From contig JAFDGW010000017.1 of assembly GCA_019309115.1 (NCBI GenBank), positions 1-64,000 of the forward strand: a DNA stretch of 64,000 nt, given 5' to 3'. The notes below the pieces were generated by a model. The model saw nothing but the letters and a program-made list of their open reading frames with translations, had not been told where the DNA came from and ran no database searches. Of this stretch, positions 32,561 through 42,182 are shown piece after piece. Position 1 is the stretch's first letter; each line of letters starts with the position of its first letter. Source of the stretch: Deltaproteobacteria bacterium. GTDB lineage: Bacteria; Desulfobacterota; Syntrophobacteria; Syntrophobacterales; Thermodesulforhabdaceae. The translations under genes and the position numbers were made by a program.

Positions 32561-35296
32561 TCACAGCTTCCTATTTCTGCTCAGATGAACATCCACTTCA
32601 ATGAGCTGTGGAGTCAGACGTAACGGCTTATGTTGCCTGACACCATCGGAGACAAGCCCCTTGCTCAACCTCGTGGCACTGAATTTCTCCCAACCGGAGC
32701 AATCGTCATCGTAACAAAATCTCCACCTTCCATGCATTTCGGATTTTCCAAGGGATGTAACTTCGTATTCGTAGTTAATTCCCTGCTCCGTAAACTCGAT
32801 TCGGTACAATAGACTCTTGCCATCGCCGATGGTGGCATTTACAAGCGTGCCAGTTCCCCATGTTCCGCTATAGCTAATACCATCGGCATTACGATTTAGA
32901 ACCAGCAGTCTGTCGGAACCATAAGTATAGGATTCTCCTTGATACTCTTCCGACACAAGCCAGGTTCCTTCCAGAGTGTATATATTAACCTGAACCTGCT
33001 GGACTTCCCTTGTAGAGTTTATGGAACTTCCGACCCTGACATTAACAAAAAGCTGTCCGTAAAGCCCTGCAAGCTGCATGGGACCAAAGTCGGCTTCAGG
33101 AATAGGGCCGACGCTGAAGAATGGGTCAAGAGAATTAACATCAGGGTTCAGAACACCGTTAGAGTAAACCAGCATAAACTGTTCGGGAACGACCGGTGTG
33201 TAGGCATAAACCTTACCTGGAGCCTTGGCCGGTGCGCTTAGCAGAACGTAAACCTTTTCGCTGGCACTGCAATAGGGGAGGCCATATCCGCTGGCGTTTC
33301 CTCCCGTGAATGGATCTATCCAGGTGCCTCCGGCGGTTAGACATGCTTCCTCACTGGAATAAGTGGTTACGTCATCTACATGCAAAAGCATGTGTAGCCA
33401 GTTAGCTTCGGTGGCCTCGACAAGAACAAAGCCCGGAGTCATTTGCAAAAGTCTTGGTGGATTGACCGGTAGAGATATCGGCTCTCCATGTCTTCGGATT
33501 TCCACCGTAACAGGTATTTCACGATAAAATTCGGTTCCCCTGTCAATTACCTGTATGGTGCCTTCGTATCTTCCAGGGCCGTACGCCCACAATAATGTTG
33601 CGTCAGGCGTCACCTCAAAGATGCCCTCCGATTCGTTCGTGGAAAGGCATTCGGGGCATTCCGAATCTCCGTTAACAAGAGTAATACTTAGCCATGGCAC
33701 GTTGTAGTTCAGAGAAAATCCGTAAGGCCCTGCGTACACATGGAGAACCTGAGTGGTGAAATCAGGAAGTGTATAATCTTCCGGCACATCTTCAGGAAGC
33801 TCCACACTCCAGAAGAGATACGATGGAAAAACACTCAGTTCGTTGGGGGCTTCGATTACCAGCCTGATCGTCAGAGTAGCTTCTGCATCTTCTGAGTTTT
33901 CTGTGGGAAGATTACTTCTAAAAGTAATAACACCGGCGTTGAATTCACACTCATCTGAGTTGCAATATTTACCGGCCGGGAGTGCCGACGGATCCACTGT
34001 TACAGTCACCGATGTCTTTCCAACTCCTGTCGAAGGGGATATTGTAATCCACGGTTCCGTAACCTCGGCACTCCATTTAAAGTCGTCCCTCGTGTAATTA
34101 GCATTGGCAACTTCTACGGTGAAGCTTCTTTGAATCAGATTAGCTCTTGTAAAGTACAGTGTAACCGAGCTTGGGGTTACCGTGAGTTTATCACGAATGG
34201 CGTGAATTACGGTAACGGTGACCGTAACAACAGCTTCGGTGTTGGTTATATCTCCTGTTTCTTTGATAACAACTTCCCCTGTGTAAACACCATCTTCCGG
34301 GAAAAACTCGTTGGAAACTGTGACTTTAAGCGTAAAGGAGCAAGGAAGTTGAGTAGCTTGACCCTCCTCGACGCCCTCAACTGATAACCAGGGTTGACTT
34401 GTGGAAATTACGGCGCTATCCCCACCGTCAACACTAATATTAAACGAATAGTCTCTGCTTTCCTGACCAGGGTAAAGGTAAGCTGTGAAAGAAATCTCGC
34501 TGGGACTTACCTCTAAGGCTCTCGTTCTTCCGGTGACACGCACAGTGACCGTAACAGTAGCTTCATTGGCTTCCTCGTTGTTTATGTTTCCTACTTCCCT
34601 AATAGTGAGCTTTCCTGTGTAAACTTTATCTTCCAGAAAAAACTCCTTGGAAACTGTGACCTTAAGGGTAAGAGAACAAGGAATTTGAATAGGCTGCCCT
34701 TCATCAACACCTTCAACTGATAACCAGGATTGATCAGTAGAGACTATAACATTGCTTCCTTCAGTACCAGTAACACTAACGTTAAATAAGTAATCTTTGC
34801 TTTCCTGACCAGGATACAGGTAAGCTGTGAAAGAAATCTCGCTGGGGTCTACTTCTAAAGCCTCTCCTCTTCCTGTAACATTCACAGTAATCGTAACAGT
34901 AGCTTCGTTGTCTTCATCTTCTCTGATAGTAAGCCTTCCTGTGTAAACCCCATCTTCTGGGAAAAATTCCTCGGAGACTATTACATTTAGGGTGAAGAAT
35001 TGGGGAATATTAATGACTCGTGTACCATCGGTACTGATTGTAAAATCACCTCCGAGTGATAACCAAGCCTCATCAGTGTAAACCACGGCTCTATTTTCCC
35101 CTTCCTCATCGCTGGTAACACTGATATTAAACGAATAAGTTCTACTCTCCTGGCCGGGATACAAATAGGCCGTGAAGGAAATCTCACTGGGGTTTACTTC
35201 TAAAGTTGCCGTTGCCTTTCCAGCAGCAACAAACACTGTTGCAAGGCAAACTATCAATCCCAGACCAACAACCGACAGCTTGTTCCTGGGTTTCAT
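32561..35296 (-). CDS. large secreted protein with tandem Ig-like (BACON-type) repeats
   Basis: A 911-residue protein with signal peptide (1-30, ending AGKATA). Three close repeats of about 110 residues follow (about 32-146, 147-260, 261-370), each opening LEVxPSEISFTAYLYPGQES and containing a WLS and a VYTG motif. A more divergent fourth unit (370-480) opens LTVTPSSVTLYF. This pattern is typical of BACON/Big-type beta-sandwich domains. The C-terminal 400 residues are not recognised; they hold two Cys-pair segments (ECPEC and CYDDDC). No anchor or sorting signal is visible. A surface or secreted adhesin/binding role is plausible only by analogy. It lies 25 bp downstream of the Dabb gene. Confidence 0.72.
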   Translation of the reverse strand: MKPRNKLSVVGLGLIVCLATVFVAAGKATATLEVNPSEISFTAYLYPGQESRTYSFNISVTSDEEGENRAVVYTDEAWLSLGGDFTISTDGTRVINIPQFFTLNVIVSEEFFPEDGVYTGRLTIREDEDNEATVTITVNVTGRGEALEVDPSEISFTAYLYPGQESKDYLFNVSVTGTEGSNVIVSTDQSWLSVEGVDEGQPIQIPCSLTLKVTVSKEFFLEDKVYTGKLTIREVGNINNEEANEATVTVTVRVTGRTRALEVSPSEISFTAYLYPGQESRDYSFNISVDGGDSAVISTSQPWLSVEGVEEGQATQLPCSFTLKVTVSNEFFPEDGVYTGEVVIKETGDITNTEAVVTVTVTVIHAIRDKLTVTPSSVTLYFTRANLIQRSFTVEVANANYTRDDFKWSAEVTEPWITISPSTGVGKTSVTVTVDPSALPAGKYCNSDECEFNAGVITFRSNLPTENSEDAEATLTIRLVIEAPNELSVFPSYLFWSVELPEDVPEDYTLPDFTTQVLHVYAGPYGFSLNYNVPWLSITLVNGDSECPECLSTNESEGIFEVTPDATLLWAYGPGRYEGTIQVIDRGTEFYREIPVTVEIRRHGEPISLPVNPPRLLQMTPGFVLVEATEANWLHMLLHVDDVTTYSSEEACLTAGGTWIDPFTGGNASGYGLPYCSASEKVYVLLSAPAKAPGKVYAYTPVVPEQFMLVYSNGVLNPDVNSLDPFFSVGPIPEADFGPMQLAGLYGQLFVNVRVGSSINSTREVQQVQVNIYTLEGTWLVSEEYQGESYTYGSDRLLVLNRNADGISYSGTWGTGTLVNATIGDGKSLLYRIEFTEQGINYEYEVTSLGKSEMHGRWRFCYDDDCSGWEKFSATRLSKGLVSDGVRQHKPLRLTPQLIEVDVHLSRNRKL

Positions 35297-35321
35297 AGGG
35301 ATTCCTCCCTTTGCTCATTCA

Positions 35322-35612
35322 TTACACTTCAAAATCGGTAGTTATTACATTCAAAGTTATTTCTTTAACAAGCTGTAGTACCTTCACATGCTCAGGATGT
35401 TTTTGATACCGTTCAAGGGCAGCAAGGTCGTCAAAGCTGGAGCTGAGGCCGAAGTCATAAGAGCGTTCAGAGCGAACGATGTCTCGTCCGAATTGATATT
35501 CTCGAATCTCAGAAATCACATCAGGTAACTTGGATAACATGGCCTCGAGCCTAGAAATTTCATCTTCCGTAACGCCATCTTTAAACTTAAGGAGCACCAA
35601 ATGCTTTACCAT
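35322..35612 (-). CDS. Dabb (stress-responsive alpha/beta barrel) domain protein
   Basis: A 96-residue protein matching the Dabb family: MVKHLVLLKFKDGVTEDEI, YDFGLSSSFDDLAALERYQKHPEHV and a short C-terminal strand. Members are dimeric ferredoxin-like barrels of varied or unknown function. It follows its own probable promoter and precedes the secreted repeat protein by 25 bp. Confidence 0.88.
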   Translation of the reverse strand: MVKHLVLLKFKDGVTEDEISRLEAMLSKLPDVISEIREYQFGRDIVRSERSYDFGLSSSFDDLAALERYQKHPEHVKVLQLVKEITLNVITTDFEV

Positions 35613-35680
35613 TTTTAGCCCCCTGTGACTTGCTTACAATTTTTAGGTTGATACTTTCACCAGCCCCAAGATTTTTAAAA

Positions 35681-35710
35681 AAGCTATCACGTATGACAGC
35701 TAACGGTCAA
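35681..35710 (-). promoter_or_regulatory. possible promoter of the Dabb gene
   Basis: On the minus strand TTGACC (35710 to 35705) and TAGCTT (35686 to 35681) with an 18-nt spacer, about 70 nt before the Dabb start, in the 251-bp gap after selB. The gap also contains an imperfect dyad GTAGGGATAGTCCCTTAC (about 35784-35801) of unknown meaning; nothing else is seen in it. Confidence 0.35.
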
Positions 35711-35863
35711 TTACAAAAAGACTCGAAGTTGAAGTATGGTATGCGTTCACCACAAAGTCCATTCTTTGCTAAGACCATTTCTTGTAGGGATAGTCCCTTA
35801 CCTCCCCAATAATGGAAAAGAGCAATCCCGGGGAACTTCCCTTATGGGTCTTCTCTTCGGGTT

Positions 35864-37804
35864 TTAATCACTTGCACTCGTGCTTTTTGCCGTTTCTCTC
35901 AAAACTCTGACGTCTCCAACACGCAGTGTTATTTTTTCACGGTCCAGGTATTCGAGAAGCGGTATGGCATATTTCCGGCTGACTCCCGTCAGCTCCTTGA
36001 ATTGTGATGGTGTTAGCTCTCCGTTTTGTTTCAGATGATTTACTACAAGAGTTTTTAGCGCTACCAGAGCTTCACTATGAAATATCAAATCTTCTTTGAC
36101 CCGAATAAGGATTCCTTCGTCCAGCATCCATTGCAGAATGCTACGGCGCTGGTCCGAGCTTCCGGGTACAGTGTCTTCCACGTCTTTGAAATACGGTGGC
36201 TGGAGGCGAGCATCAAGATATATCCTTTCGATTGCGTTTCGTATTTTTACTTCATCCGGCTTCAAAACAGCCTTGTGATCCGGTAGCCGGACGATTTCTT
36301 GTTCCACACATACCTTTCCCGAGTTTTCCAGACTTTCAAGAGCTGCCTGGAACATCCTTGCCGAAATCTTACTGGAAAGGCTTGTAGCCAGCAGTTCTCT
36401 GGAGATTCCTCGCTTCAGCGGATGTGACCGGTGGTATTCAGCAACTTTCTTCATTATCAAATCCTGCACTTTTTTGAAATGTACGGTATGCACGAAAGCA
36501 ATCGGATCCCCCGGAACTCTATGAATCTGTCCCTCATTTTCGAGTTCATTCAAAATCGCTTCCAACTGACATCCGTAGATGGCTGTTTTTACTTGTAGTT
36601 CTTTGATGCCGATCCCCCGCGTCTGTTTTTCTTCTATGTGCCAGAGAATGGCTTCTCGGTCGGCCAGTTTTCTGAGGCGATTCAGGGCTTCCGCTGCCTT
36701 AATTTTACCCTTGCGCCTGTGCTTTCTCGGTAAAGGATCCAGGATTTTTCCTCCGCCAATTGTAACGATCGGCGAATAAGATCTTACTACAAAGCGATCA
36801 TTTGCCAGAACAGCAGTTGGATTGTCTAAAACAAGCTGTACCACCGCTGTTTCACCCGGGTTGATTGATTCGCGATCGAGGGCTACCACTGTAGCAAGTA
36901 ATTCCGCTGTGCCTGTATGGAATCGTACCTTTGTGCCATGTTTTAACGGGCGAGATGCGGATGGTAAAAGTGTCAACTCAACATCCATTAGTGTGCTGGG
37001 AATCAGACTATTCGGCGGAGCAACAACATCTCCGCGGCAAACATCCTCCCTTTCCACGCCCTGCAGGTTTATAGCTGTTCTCATCCCAGGGACGGCTTCT
37101 GATACCGGTTGTCCATGAACGTGGATGGTTCTTGCCCTTGTGGAAACGCCTCGAGGATACACCACAAGGGGATCTCCCGTTCGAATTATTCCCGACCTTG
37201 CCGTGCCTGTCACCACCGTTCCAAACCCTTTAAGAGTGAATACGCGATCCACCGGCAACCTGAAGGGTCCGTGGGCCGGTTTTTCCTGAATATTTCTGGC
37301 AATCCTGTCCAGGGCTTTTACGAATTCATCTATGCCTTCACCAGTTACTGAAGATACTTCAATCACCGGGGCGCCTTCCAGAAAGGTTCCTGCTGTTGCT
37401 TCACGAATGTCTTCCTTGACAAGCTCAATCCATTCCGGGTCTTCCACCAGGTCTATTTTTGTCAGTACTACTAGTCCCTGGGGTATGTTGAGCAAGCGGC
37501 AGATGTCCAGGTGCTCTCTGGTCTGAGGCATCACTCCTTCGTCTGCAGCAACGAAAAGCGCCACCACGTCCATGCCGGTGGCCCCGGATACCATGTGATG
37601 AACGAAGCGTTCATGCCCCGGAACGTCAACAATTCCTACCAGGATTCCACTCGGAAGCTGAAAATGGGCAAAACCCAGCTCTATGGTAATGCCCCTTTCT
37701 TTCTCCTCTTTTAACCTGTCCGTATCGATTCCTGTAAGTGCTCGAATAAAAGATGTCTTGCCGTGATCAATATGCCCTGCCGTACCGAGGATTATTCGCT
37801 TCAT
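35864..37804 (-). CDS. selB: selenocysteine-specific translation elongation factor
   Basis: A 646-residue SelB. The EF-Tu-like GTPase opens GTAGHIDHGKTSFIRALTG and has DVPGHERFVHHMVSGA and LTKIDL. Beta-barrel domains follow, then C-terminal winged helices (about 390-640) that bind the SECIS hairpin. So the organism should insert selenocysteine at UGA codons. No selA, selC or selD is in the window, and I found no gene here interrupted by an in-frame UGA that looks like Sec. Confidence 0.93.
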   Translation of the reverse strand: MKRIILGTAGHIDHGKTSFIRALTGIDTDRLKEEKERGITIELGFAHFQLPSGILVGIVDVPGHERFVHHMVSGATGMDVVALFVAADEGVMPQTREHLDICRLLNIPQGLVVLTKIDLVEDPEWIELVKEDIREATAGTFLEGAPVIEVSSVTGEGIDEFVKALDRIARNIQEKPAHGPFRLPVDRVFTLKGFGTVVTGTARSGIIRTGDPLVVYPRGVSTRARTIHVHGQPVSEAVPGMRTAINLQGVEREDVCRGDVVAPPNSLIPSTLMDVELTLLPSASRPLKHGTKVRFHTGTAELLATVVALDRESINPGETAVVQLVLDNPTAVLANDRFVVRSYSPIVTIGGGKILDPLPRKHRRKGKIKAAEALNRLRKLADREAILWHIEEKQTRGIGIKELQVKTAIYGCQLEAILNELENEGQIHRVPGDPIAFVHTVHFKKVQDLIMKKVAEYHRSHPLKRGISRELLATSLSSKISARMFQAALESLENSGKVCVEQEIVRLPDHKAVLKPDEVKIRNAIERIYLDARLQPPYFKDVEDTVPGSSDQRRSILQWMLDEGILIRVKEDLIFHSEALVALKTLVVNHLKQNGELTPSQFKELTGVSRKYAIPLLEYLDREKITLRVGDVRVLRETAKSTSASD

Positions 37805-37902
37805 GGTCCTTCACTCCCTCTGCGTGATTGCCCTGTATAAAGTATGCGATTTTTTCTGCTTGTGAAAGGAGATGTTATCAAAGGATCTCTCTCGCTTGAA
37901 AT

Positions 37903-37931
37903 TTGACATCCAATAACCGCTGAGATATGCT
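37903..37931 (+). promoter_or_regulatory. sigma-70 promoter of the alaC-hom operon
   Basis: A perfect TTGACA (37903-37908), 17-nt spacer and TATGCT (37926-37931), 32 nt before the start of the aminotransferase gene. Confidence 0.72.
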
Positions 37932-37963
37932 CTCAACCCTGTACAATCAGGGAGGTATGCACT

Positions 37964-39163
37964 ATGGATTGGAATGTAGCCGACATTGTGATGCAAGGCA
38001 GGATGAAACGTCTGCCGCCTTATGTTTTTGCTCAGGTCAATGATCTTAAGATGAAGCTTAGGCGTGAAGGGCGGGATATTATAGACTTGGGTATGGGAAA
38101 TCCCGACCTGCGTACGCCAGAACATATAGTCAGCAAGCTGGTTGAGGCATCTCAAAAACCGCACAACCACAGGTATTCTGCATCCAGGGGTATTACCAAG
38201 TTACGATACGCCATAGCCGACTGGTACAAGCGGCGGTATGATGTTGATATTGATCCCGAAGCAGAAGCTGTTGTGACAATTGGAGCCAAGGAGGGTCTGT
38301 CTCACCTTGTACTTGCTATGATTTCTCCCGGGGATGTGGTACTTGTACCCAATCCTACATATCCCATCCATCCCTATTCTGTGGTTATTTCAGGAGGCGA
38401 TGTGAGGTCCGTTCCTATCGGCCCAGGTAGGGATTTTCTGGAAGATCTGGAAAACGCCGTGCGTCAAACGTGGCCCAGACCCAAGATGCTTATAATATCC
38501 TTTCCTCATAATCCTACCACAATGGTGGTCGACAGGGGATTTTTCGAGAAAATTGTGGATTTTGCGAAAGATAACAGGCTGATAGTAGTCCACGACTTTG
38601 CTTATGCTGATCTTACATTTGACGGTTACAAGGCTCCGAGTTTTCTTGAAGTGCCAGGCGCTAAAGACATTGGTGTTGAATTTTTCAGCATGTCCAAAAG
38701 TTACAGCATGGCAGGATGGCGCGTCGGATTCTGTGTTGGGAACAGGCACATAATACACGCCTTGACCAGGATTAAGAGTTATCTGGATTATGGAATATTT
38801 CAGCCCATTCAGATTGCGGCAATAATTGCTTTGAACGGTAATCAGTCCTGTGTTCAGGAGATTGTGAACACATATCGCTCCAGACGGGATGCTCTTGTGC
38901 AGGGACTGAATCGTATAGGCTGGCAAGTTGAGTCGCCCAAAGGGACCATGTTTGTATGGGCGAGGATTCCTGAAAGATACAGAGACATGGGCTCGGTTAA
39001 CTTTTCAAAGTTTTTGATAGAAAGGGCTGAGGTGGCCGTGTCGCCTGGACTGGGCTTTGGTGAGTATGGGGACGAATACGTCAGGTTTGCACTTGTAGAA
39101 AACGAACATCGCATAAAGCAGGCTATTCGTAATATGCGAAGGCTTTTCAACAGCGGATCATGA
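37964..39163 (+). CDS. alaC: class I/II aminotransferase (AlaC-like)
   Basis: A 399-residue PLP aminotransferase. The PLP lysine is Lys245 in [27 protein letters not shown] and a C-terminal arginine region ([13 protein letters not shown]) also fit. It resembles the AlaC/YfdZ group of glutamate-pyruvate transaminases. Here it leads an operon with homoserine dehydrogenase and a proposed homoserine kinase, so it may work in aspartate-family amino acid metabolism. GGGAGG precedes the ATG. Confidence 0.87.
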   Translation: MDWNVADIVMQGRMKRLPPYVFAQVNDLKMKLRREGRDIIDLGMGNPDLRTPEHIVSKLVEASQKPHNHRYSASRGITKLRYAIADWYKRRYDVDIDPEAEAVVTIGAKEGLSHLVLAMISPGDVVLVPNPTYPIHPYSVVISGGDVRSVPIGPGRDFLEDLENAVRQTWPRPKMLIISFPHNPTTMVVDRGFFEKIVDFAKDNRLIVVHDFAYADLTFDGYKAPSFLEVPGAKDIGVEFFSMSKSYSMAGWRVGFCVGNRHIIHALTRIKSYLDYGIFQPIQIAAIIALNGNQSCVQEIVNTYRSRRDALVQGLNRIGWQVESPKGTMFVWARIPERYRDMGSVNFSKFLIERAEVAVSPGLGFGEYGDEYVRFALVENEHRIKQAIRNMRRLFNSGS

Positions 39164-39182
39164 CAGTTACGGGAGCCGAGAT

Positions 39183-40496
39183 ATGGAGCCATTGAAGATT
39201 GGACTTCTGGGTTGGGGTACGGTAGGTTGTGGAGTTATTAAAATTCTGGCGGAAAACCGTGAACTGATAAAGAACCGACTGGGTGTTGATATCGTTTTGA
39301 AGCGGGTTGCAGATATAGACCTGGAGCGGGAGCGTCCCGTTGAAGTTGGCCGGGACGTTTTGACGACAAATGTTGATGATGTGCTGGAAAATCCGGAAAT
39401 TGACATCGTGGTGGAACTCATAGGCGGCATAGAACCGGCAATGAGTTTCATAAAAAAAGCCCTTGAGCACGGAAAGCATGTAGTTACGGCTAACAAAGCA
39501 TTGTTAGCCCAGCATGGTAATGAACTCTTTGAATTTGCAAGGCGCAAAGAGCGCATCATTGCTTATGAGGCTTCCGTTGCCGGAGGAATTCCCTTTATAA
39601 AGTCGCTTCGGGAAGGGCTGGCTGCAAATCGCATAACCACGGTGTTCGGAATATTGAACGGGACGGCAAACTTTATCCTTACCCGCATGAAGGAATCCGG
39701 ATTGTCCTTTCATGAGGCTTTGAAAGAAGCTCAGGACAGAGGATATGCCGAAGCCGATCCAACGCTGGACATAGAAGGAATTGACACGGCGCATAAGCTG
39801 GCCATTACGTCCGCTATTGCTTTTAACACGCCTATTGCGTTTGATAAAATCTACGTGGAAGGCATTTCAGCGCTGGATCCTTTGGACATTCAATTCGGAG
39901 GAGAATTCGGTTATAGTTTAAAGTTGCTGGCAATAGGACGGGCGACCGAAGAAGGGCTGGAGTTGAGAGTTCATCCAACCTTTATCCCGTCGGATCACGT
40001 ACTGGCGGGTGTTCGAGGTGCCTACAATGCGGTGCATATTCATGGAGATGCTGTAGGGCATGTGATGCTGTACGGTCTTGGAGCAGGTATGATGCCTACG
40101 GGTAGTGCCGTAGTTGCCGACATTATGGATCTTGCTCGGGACATCCTGAATGGCGTCCATGTGAGGCTTCCTTATCTTGGTAGTTATGAACTTAAGCAGT
40201 TACCTGTAAAACCCATGGAAAAGGTTATTACCACTTACTACTTCAGATTCAGTGCTGTTGACCAGCCCGGGGTTTTGTCGAAAATATCCGGTATTCTTGG
40301 CAAAAACAATATCAGCATTGCAGCGGTGATTCAGAAGGGAAGGAGAGTAGGAGGAGCCGTTCCGATTGTTATGCTTACCCATGAAGCTCTTGAGGAATCG
40401 GTGCAAAAGGCTCTTGACGAGATTGATAAGCTTGATGTGGTAAAAGCCAAAACGCAGATAATCCGCATTGAAAACCTCTCAACGGATAGAAAATAG
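39183..40496 (+). CDS. hom: homoserine dehydrogenase
   Basis: A 437-residue enzyme reducing aspartate semialdehyde to homoserine. It has an N-terminal NAD(P) loop GLLGWGTVGCGV, the catalytic core (ANKALLAQHG, EASVAGGIPF, GILNGTANFILT, GYAEADPTLDIEG) and a C-terminal ACT domain (about 350-430, SAVDQPGVLSKISGILGKNNISIAAV). The ACT domain suggests feedback by threonine. It is 20 nt downstream of alaC. Confidence 0.95.
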   Translation: MEPLKIGLLGWGTVGCGVIKILAENRELIKNRLGVDIVLKRVADIDLERERPVEVGRDVLTTNVDDVLENPEIDIVVELIGGIEPAMSFIKKALEHGKHVVTANKALLAQHGNELFEFARRKERIIAYEASVAGGIPFIKSLREGLAANRITTVFGILNGTANFILTRMKESGLSFHEALKEAQDRGYAEADPTLDIEGIDTAHKLAITSAIAFNTPIAFDKIYVEGISALDPLDIQFGGEFGYSLKLLAIGRATEEGLELRVHPTFIPSDHVLAGVRGAYNAVHIHGDAVGHVMLYGLGAGMMPTGSAVVADIMDLARDILNGVHVRLPYLGSYELKQLPVKPMEKVITTYYFRFSAVDQPGVLSKISGILGKNNISIAAVIQKGRRVGGAVPIVMLTHEALEESVQKALDEIDKLDVVKAKTQIIRIENLSTDRK

Positions 40497-40513
40497 ACCG
40501 CGGGGTTATTTGC

Positions 40514-41761
40514 ATGTCTGAAGGTAGAAAATACATAATTTTAGTTGGCGATGGGATGGGTGATTATCCTATTGAATCGCTAGGAGGCAAAACTCCGCTT
40601 GAAGTTGCCAGGACGCCAAACATTGACAGGCTGTGCCTGTACGGGGAAATCGGACTTGTCAGGACAATACCCGATGGAATGGAGCCGGGAAGTGATGTGG
40701 CCAATATGAGCCTGTTAGGCTACGATCCTGTGAAGTGTCATACGGGCAGAGGGCCTTTAGAAGCGGCAAGCATAGGCGTAAAGCTCGGTGAAACCGACGT
40801 TGCTTTCAGGTGTAATCTTGTTACCGTTGAGGAAAGAGACGGCGTAAGGATCATGGCCGATTATTCGGCCGGGCATATAAGCACGGAAGAAGCCAGAAAA
40901 ATCGTTGCTGACCTTCAAGGCGCCACGGCTGATTTACCACTCCGGTTGTATCCGGGTGTGAGCTATAGACATTTGCTTGTGTGGAACGGCGGAGCGGATG
41001 ATATCGGCACAACGCCGCCTCATGACATTACAGGACAGCCCGTAGAACAATACGAAAAGGTGTATGAAGAAACGCCCATCTTGAGAGAGTTCAGACAAAG
41101 GGCTGAAGAGATTTTGAGGCATCACCCTGTTAATTTGGCACGACTTAATAAAGGAGAAAGAGCCGCTACGGCCGTGTGGCCCTGGGGGCAAGGTAAAGCA
41201 CCTCGCATGGAAACCCTTCGTGAAAGGTGCGGAATTGATGGTGTCATGATCAGCGCCGTTGATCTCCTAAAGGGCATAGGTGTTTATGCCGGGTTTGAAA
41301 CCCCGGACGTTCCTGGAGCCACCGGTTATCTTGACACCAACTACGAGGGAAAAGTCGAAACTGCTATAAGGATTCTGGAGCGCGTGGATCTTGCTTATAT
41401 TCACATCGAAGCTCCTGATGAAACCGGCCATGAAGGCAGTTTGGATAAGAAGATTCAGGCCATAGAAGAGTTCGACACAAGGGTGGTCGGGCCCGTTCTG
41501 GAGATGTCTTTGCGCTTTCCGGAAGTGGACGTAATGGTAGTGACCGATCATTACACCCCCATATCGGTGCGTACTCATGTTTCTGATCCTGTACCGTTTC
41601 TGATTGTTCGAGATGTATCGGTCCGAAAGAGGGGTGGAAATCCGGTAAGTGATAGTAACAGGCGTTTTACTGAAAAGGATGCACTTTTGAGCAATTTAAA
41701 GTTTGATTCCGGCCCTGAGCTTTTTGATTATTTTGTGAGGTGTTCAAATGAGCGAGGATGA
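40514..41761 (+). CDS. ApgM-type phosphoglycerate mutase family, proposed homoserine kinase
   Basis: A 415-residue alkaline-phosphatase-fold protein of the archaeal cofactor-independent phosphoglycerate mutase group. The metal/Ser motif is VGDGMGDYP and GSDVANMSLLGYDP; the later metal ligands are in HIEAPDETGHEG and VVTDHYTPISVRTH. A subgroup next to homoserine dehydrogenase genes has been proposed as a homoserine kinase (TIGR02535). That is the context here, 18 nt after hom, and no ordinary ThrB is present in the window. Assignment to homoserine kinase is inference; phosphoglycerate mutase is the alternative. Confidence 0.82.
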   Translation: MSEGRKYIILVGDGMGDYPIESLGGKTPLEVARTPNIDRLCLYGEIGLVRTIPDGMEPGSDVANMSLLGYDPVKCHTGRGPLEAASIGVKLGETDVAFRCNLVTVEERDGVRIMADYSAGHISTEEARKIVADLQGATADLPLRLYPGVSYRHLLVWNGGADDIGTTPPHDITGQPVEQYEKVYEETPILREFRQRAEEILRHHPVNLARLNKGERAATAVWPWGQGKAPRMETLRERCGIDGVMISAVDLLKGIGVYAGFETPDVPGATGYLDTNYEGKVETAIRILERVDLAYIHIEAPDETGHEGSLDKKIQAIEEFDTRVVGPVLEMSLRFPEVDVMVVTDHYTPISVRTHVSDPVPFLIVRDVSVRKRGGNPVSDSNRRFTEKDALLSNLKFDSGPELFDYFVRCSNERG

Positions 41762-42176
41762 TTGCTGGATTCCTGCAAGGGTCAAAGTGTATTATGCCGA
41801 TACCGACAAGATGGGATTTGCCTATTACGGGAATTATATGAAGTGGTTTGAGGCAGGAAGGAATGAGTGGTTCAGGAATTCTGGGAAGGCTTACAGAGAA
41901 CTCGAAGAAGATGGCTGTTTCCTCCCTGTGGTAGAAGCTTACTGTCGGTATCACAGACCGGCTTTTTACGATGACACTCTGATTGTAAAAACTAAGCTTA
42001 CATTTCCATCCCCGGCACGACTCAAATTTGAATATCGCATCTTCAGAGAAAACGGCTCGGGTGAGGATGATGAGCTACTAGCGGAAGGGTTTACCATACA
42101 CGCCTGCGTTGGCCAAGATCACAAGCCTCGGAAGCCACCGATTCTTTTGAGACGACTGGTGAACAAGAGGGAGTAA
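41748..42176 (+). CDS. YbgC/4-hydroxybenzoyl-CoA-type thioesterase
   Basis: A 142-residue hot-dog fold protein with YYADTDKMGFAYYGNYMKWFE, which holds the family Asp (YADTD). Such enzymes hydrolyse acyl-CoA or acyl-ACP thioesters; YbgC is linked to the Tol-Pal system, but no tol genes are here. It overlaps the preceding gene by 14 bp. Confidence 0.87.
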   Translation: MSEDDCWIPARVKVYYADTDKMGFAYYGNYMKWFEAGRNEWFRNSGKAYRELEEDGCFLPVVEAYCRYHRPAFYDDTLIVKTKLTFPSPARLKFEYRIFRENGSGEDDELLAEGFTIHACVGQDHKPRKPPILLRRLVNKRE

Positions 42177-42182
42177 TTGCTG

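Noticed and set aside
35864-37804. A selenoprotein gene or selC near selB
   Set aside because: No tRNA-Sec-like structure and no conserved frame interrupted by a single UGA was found nearby.
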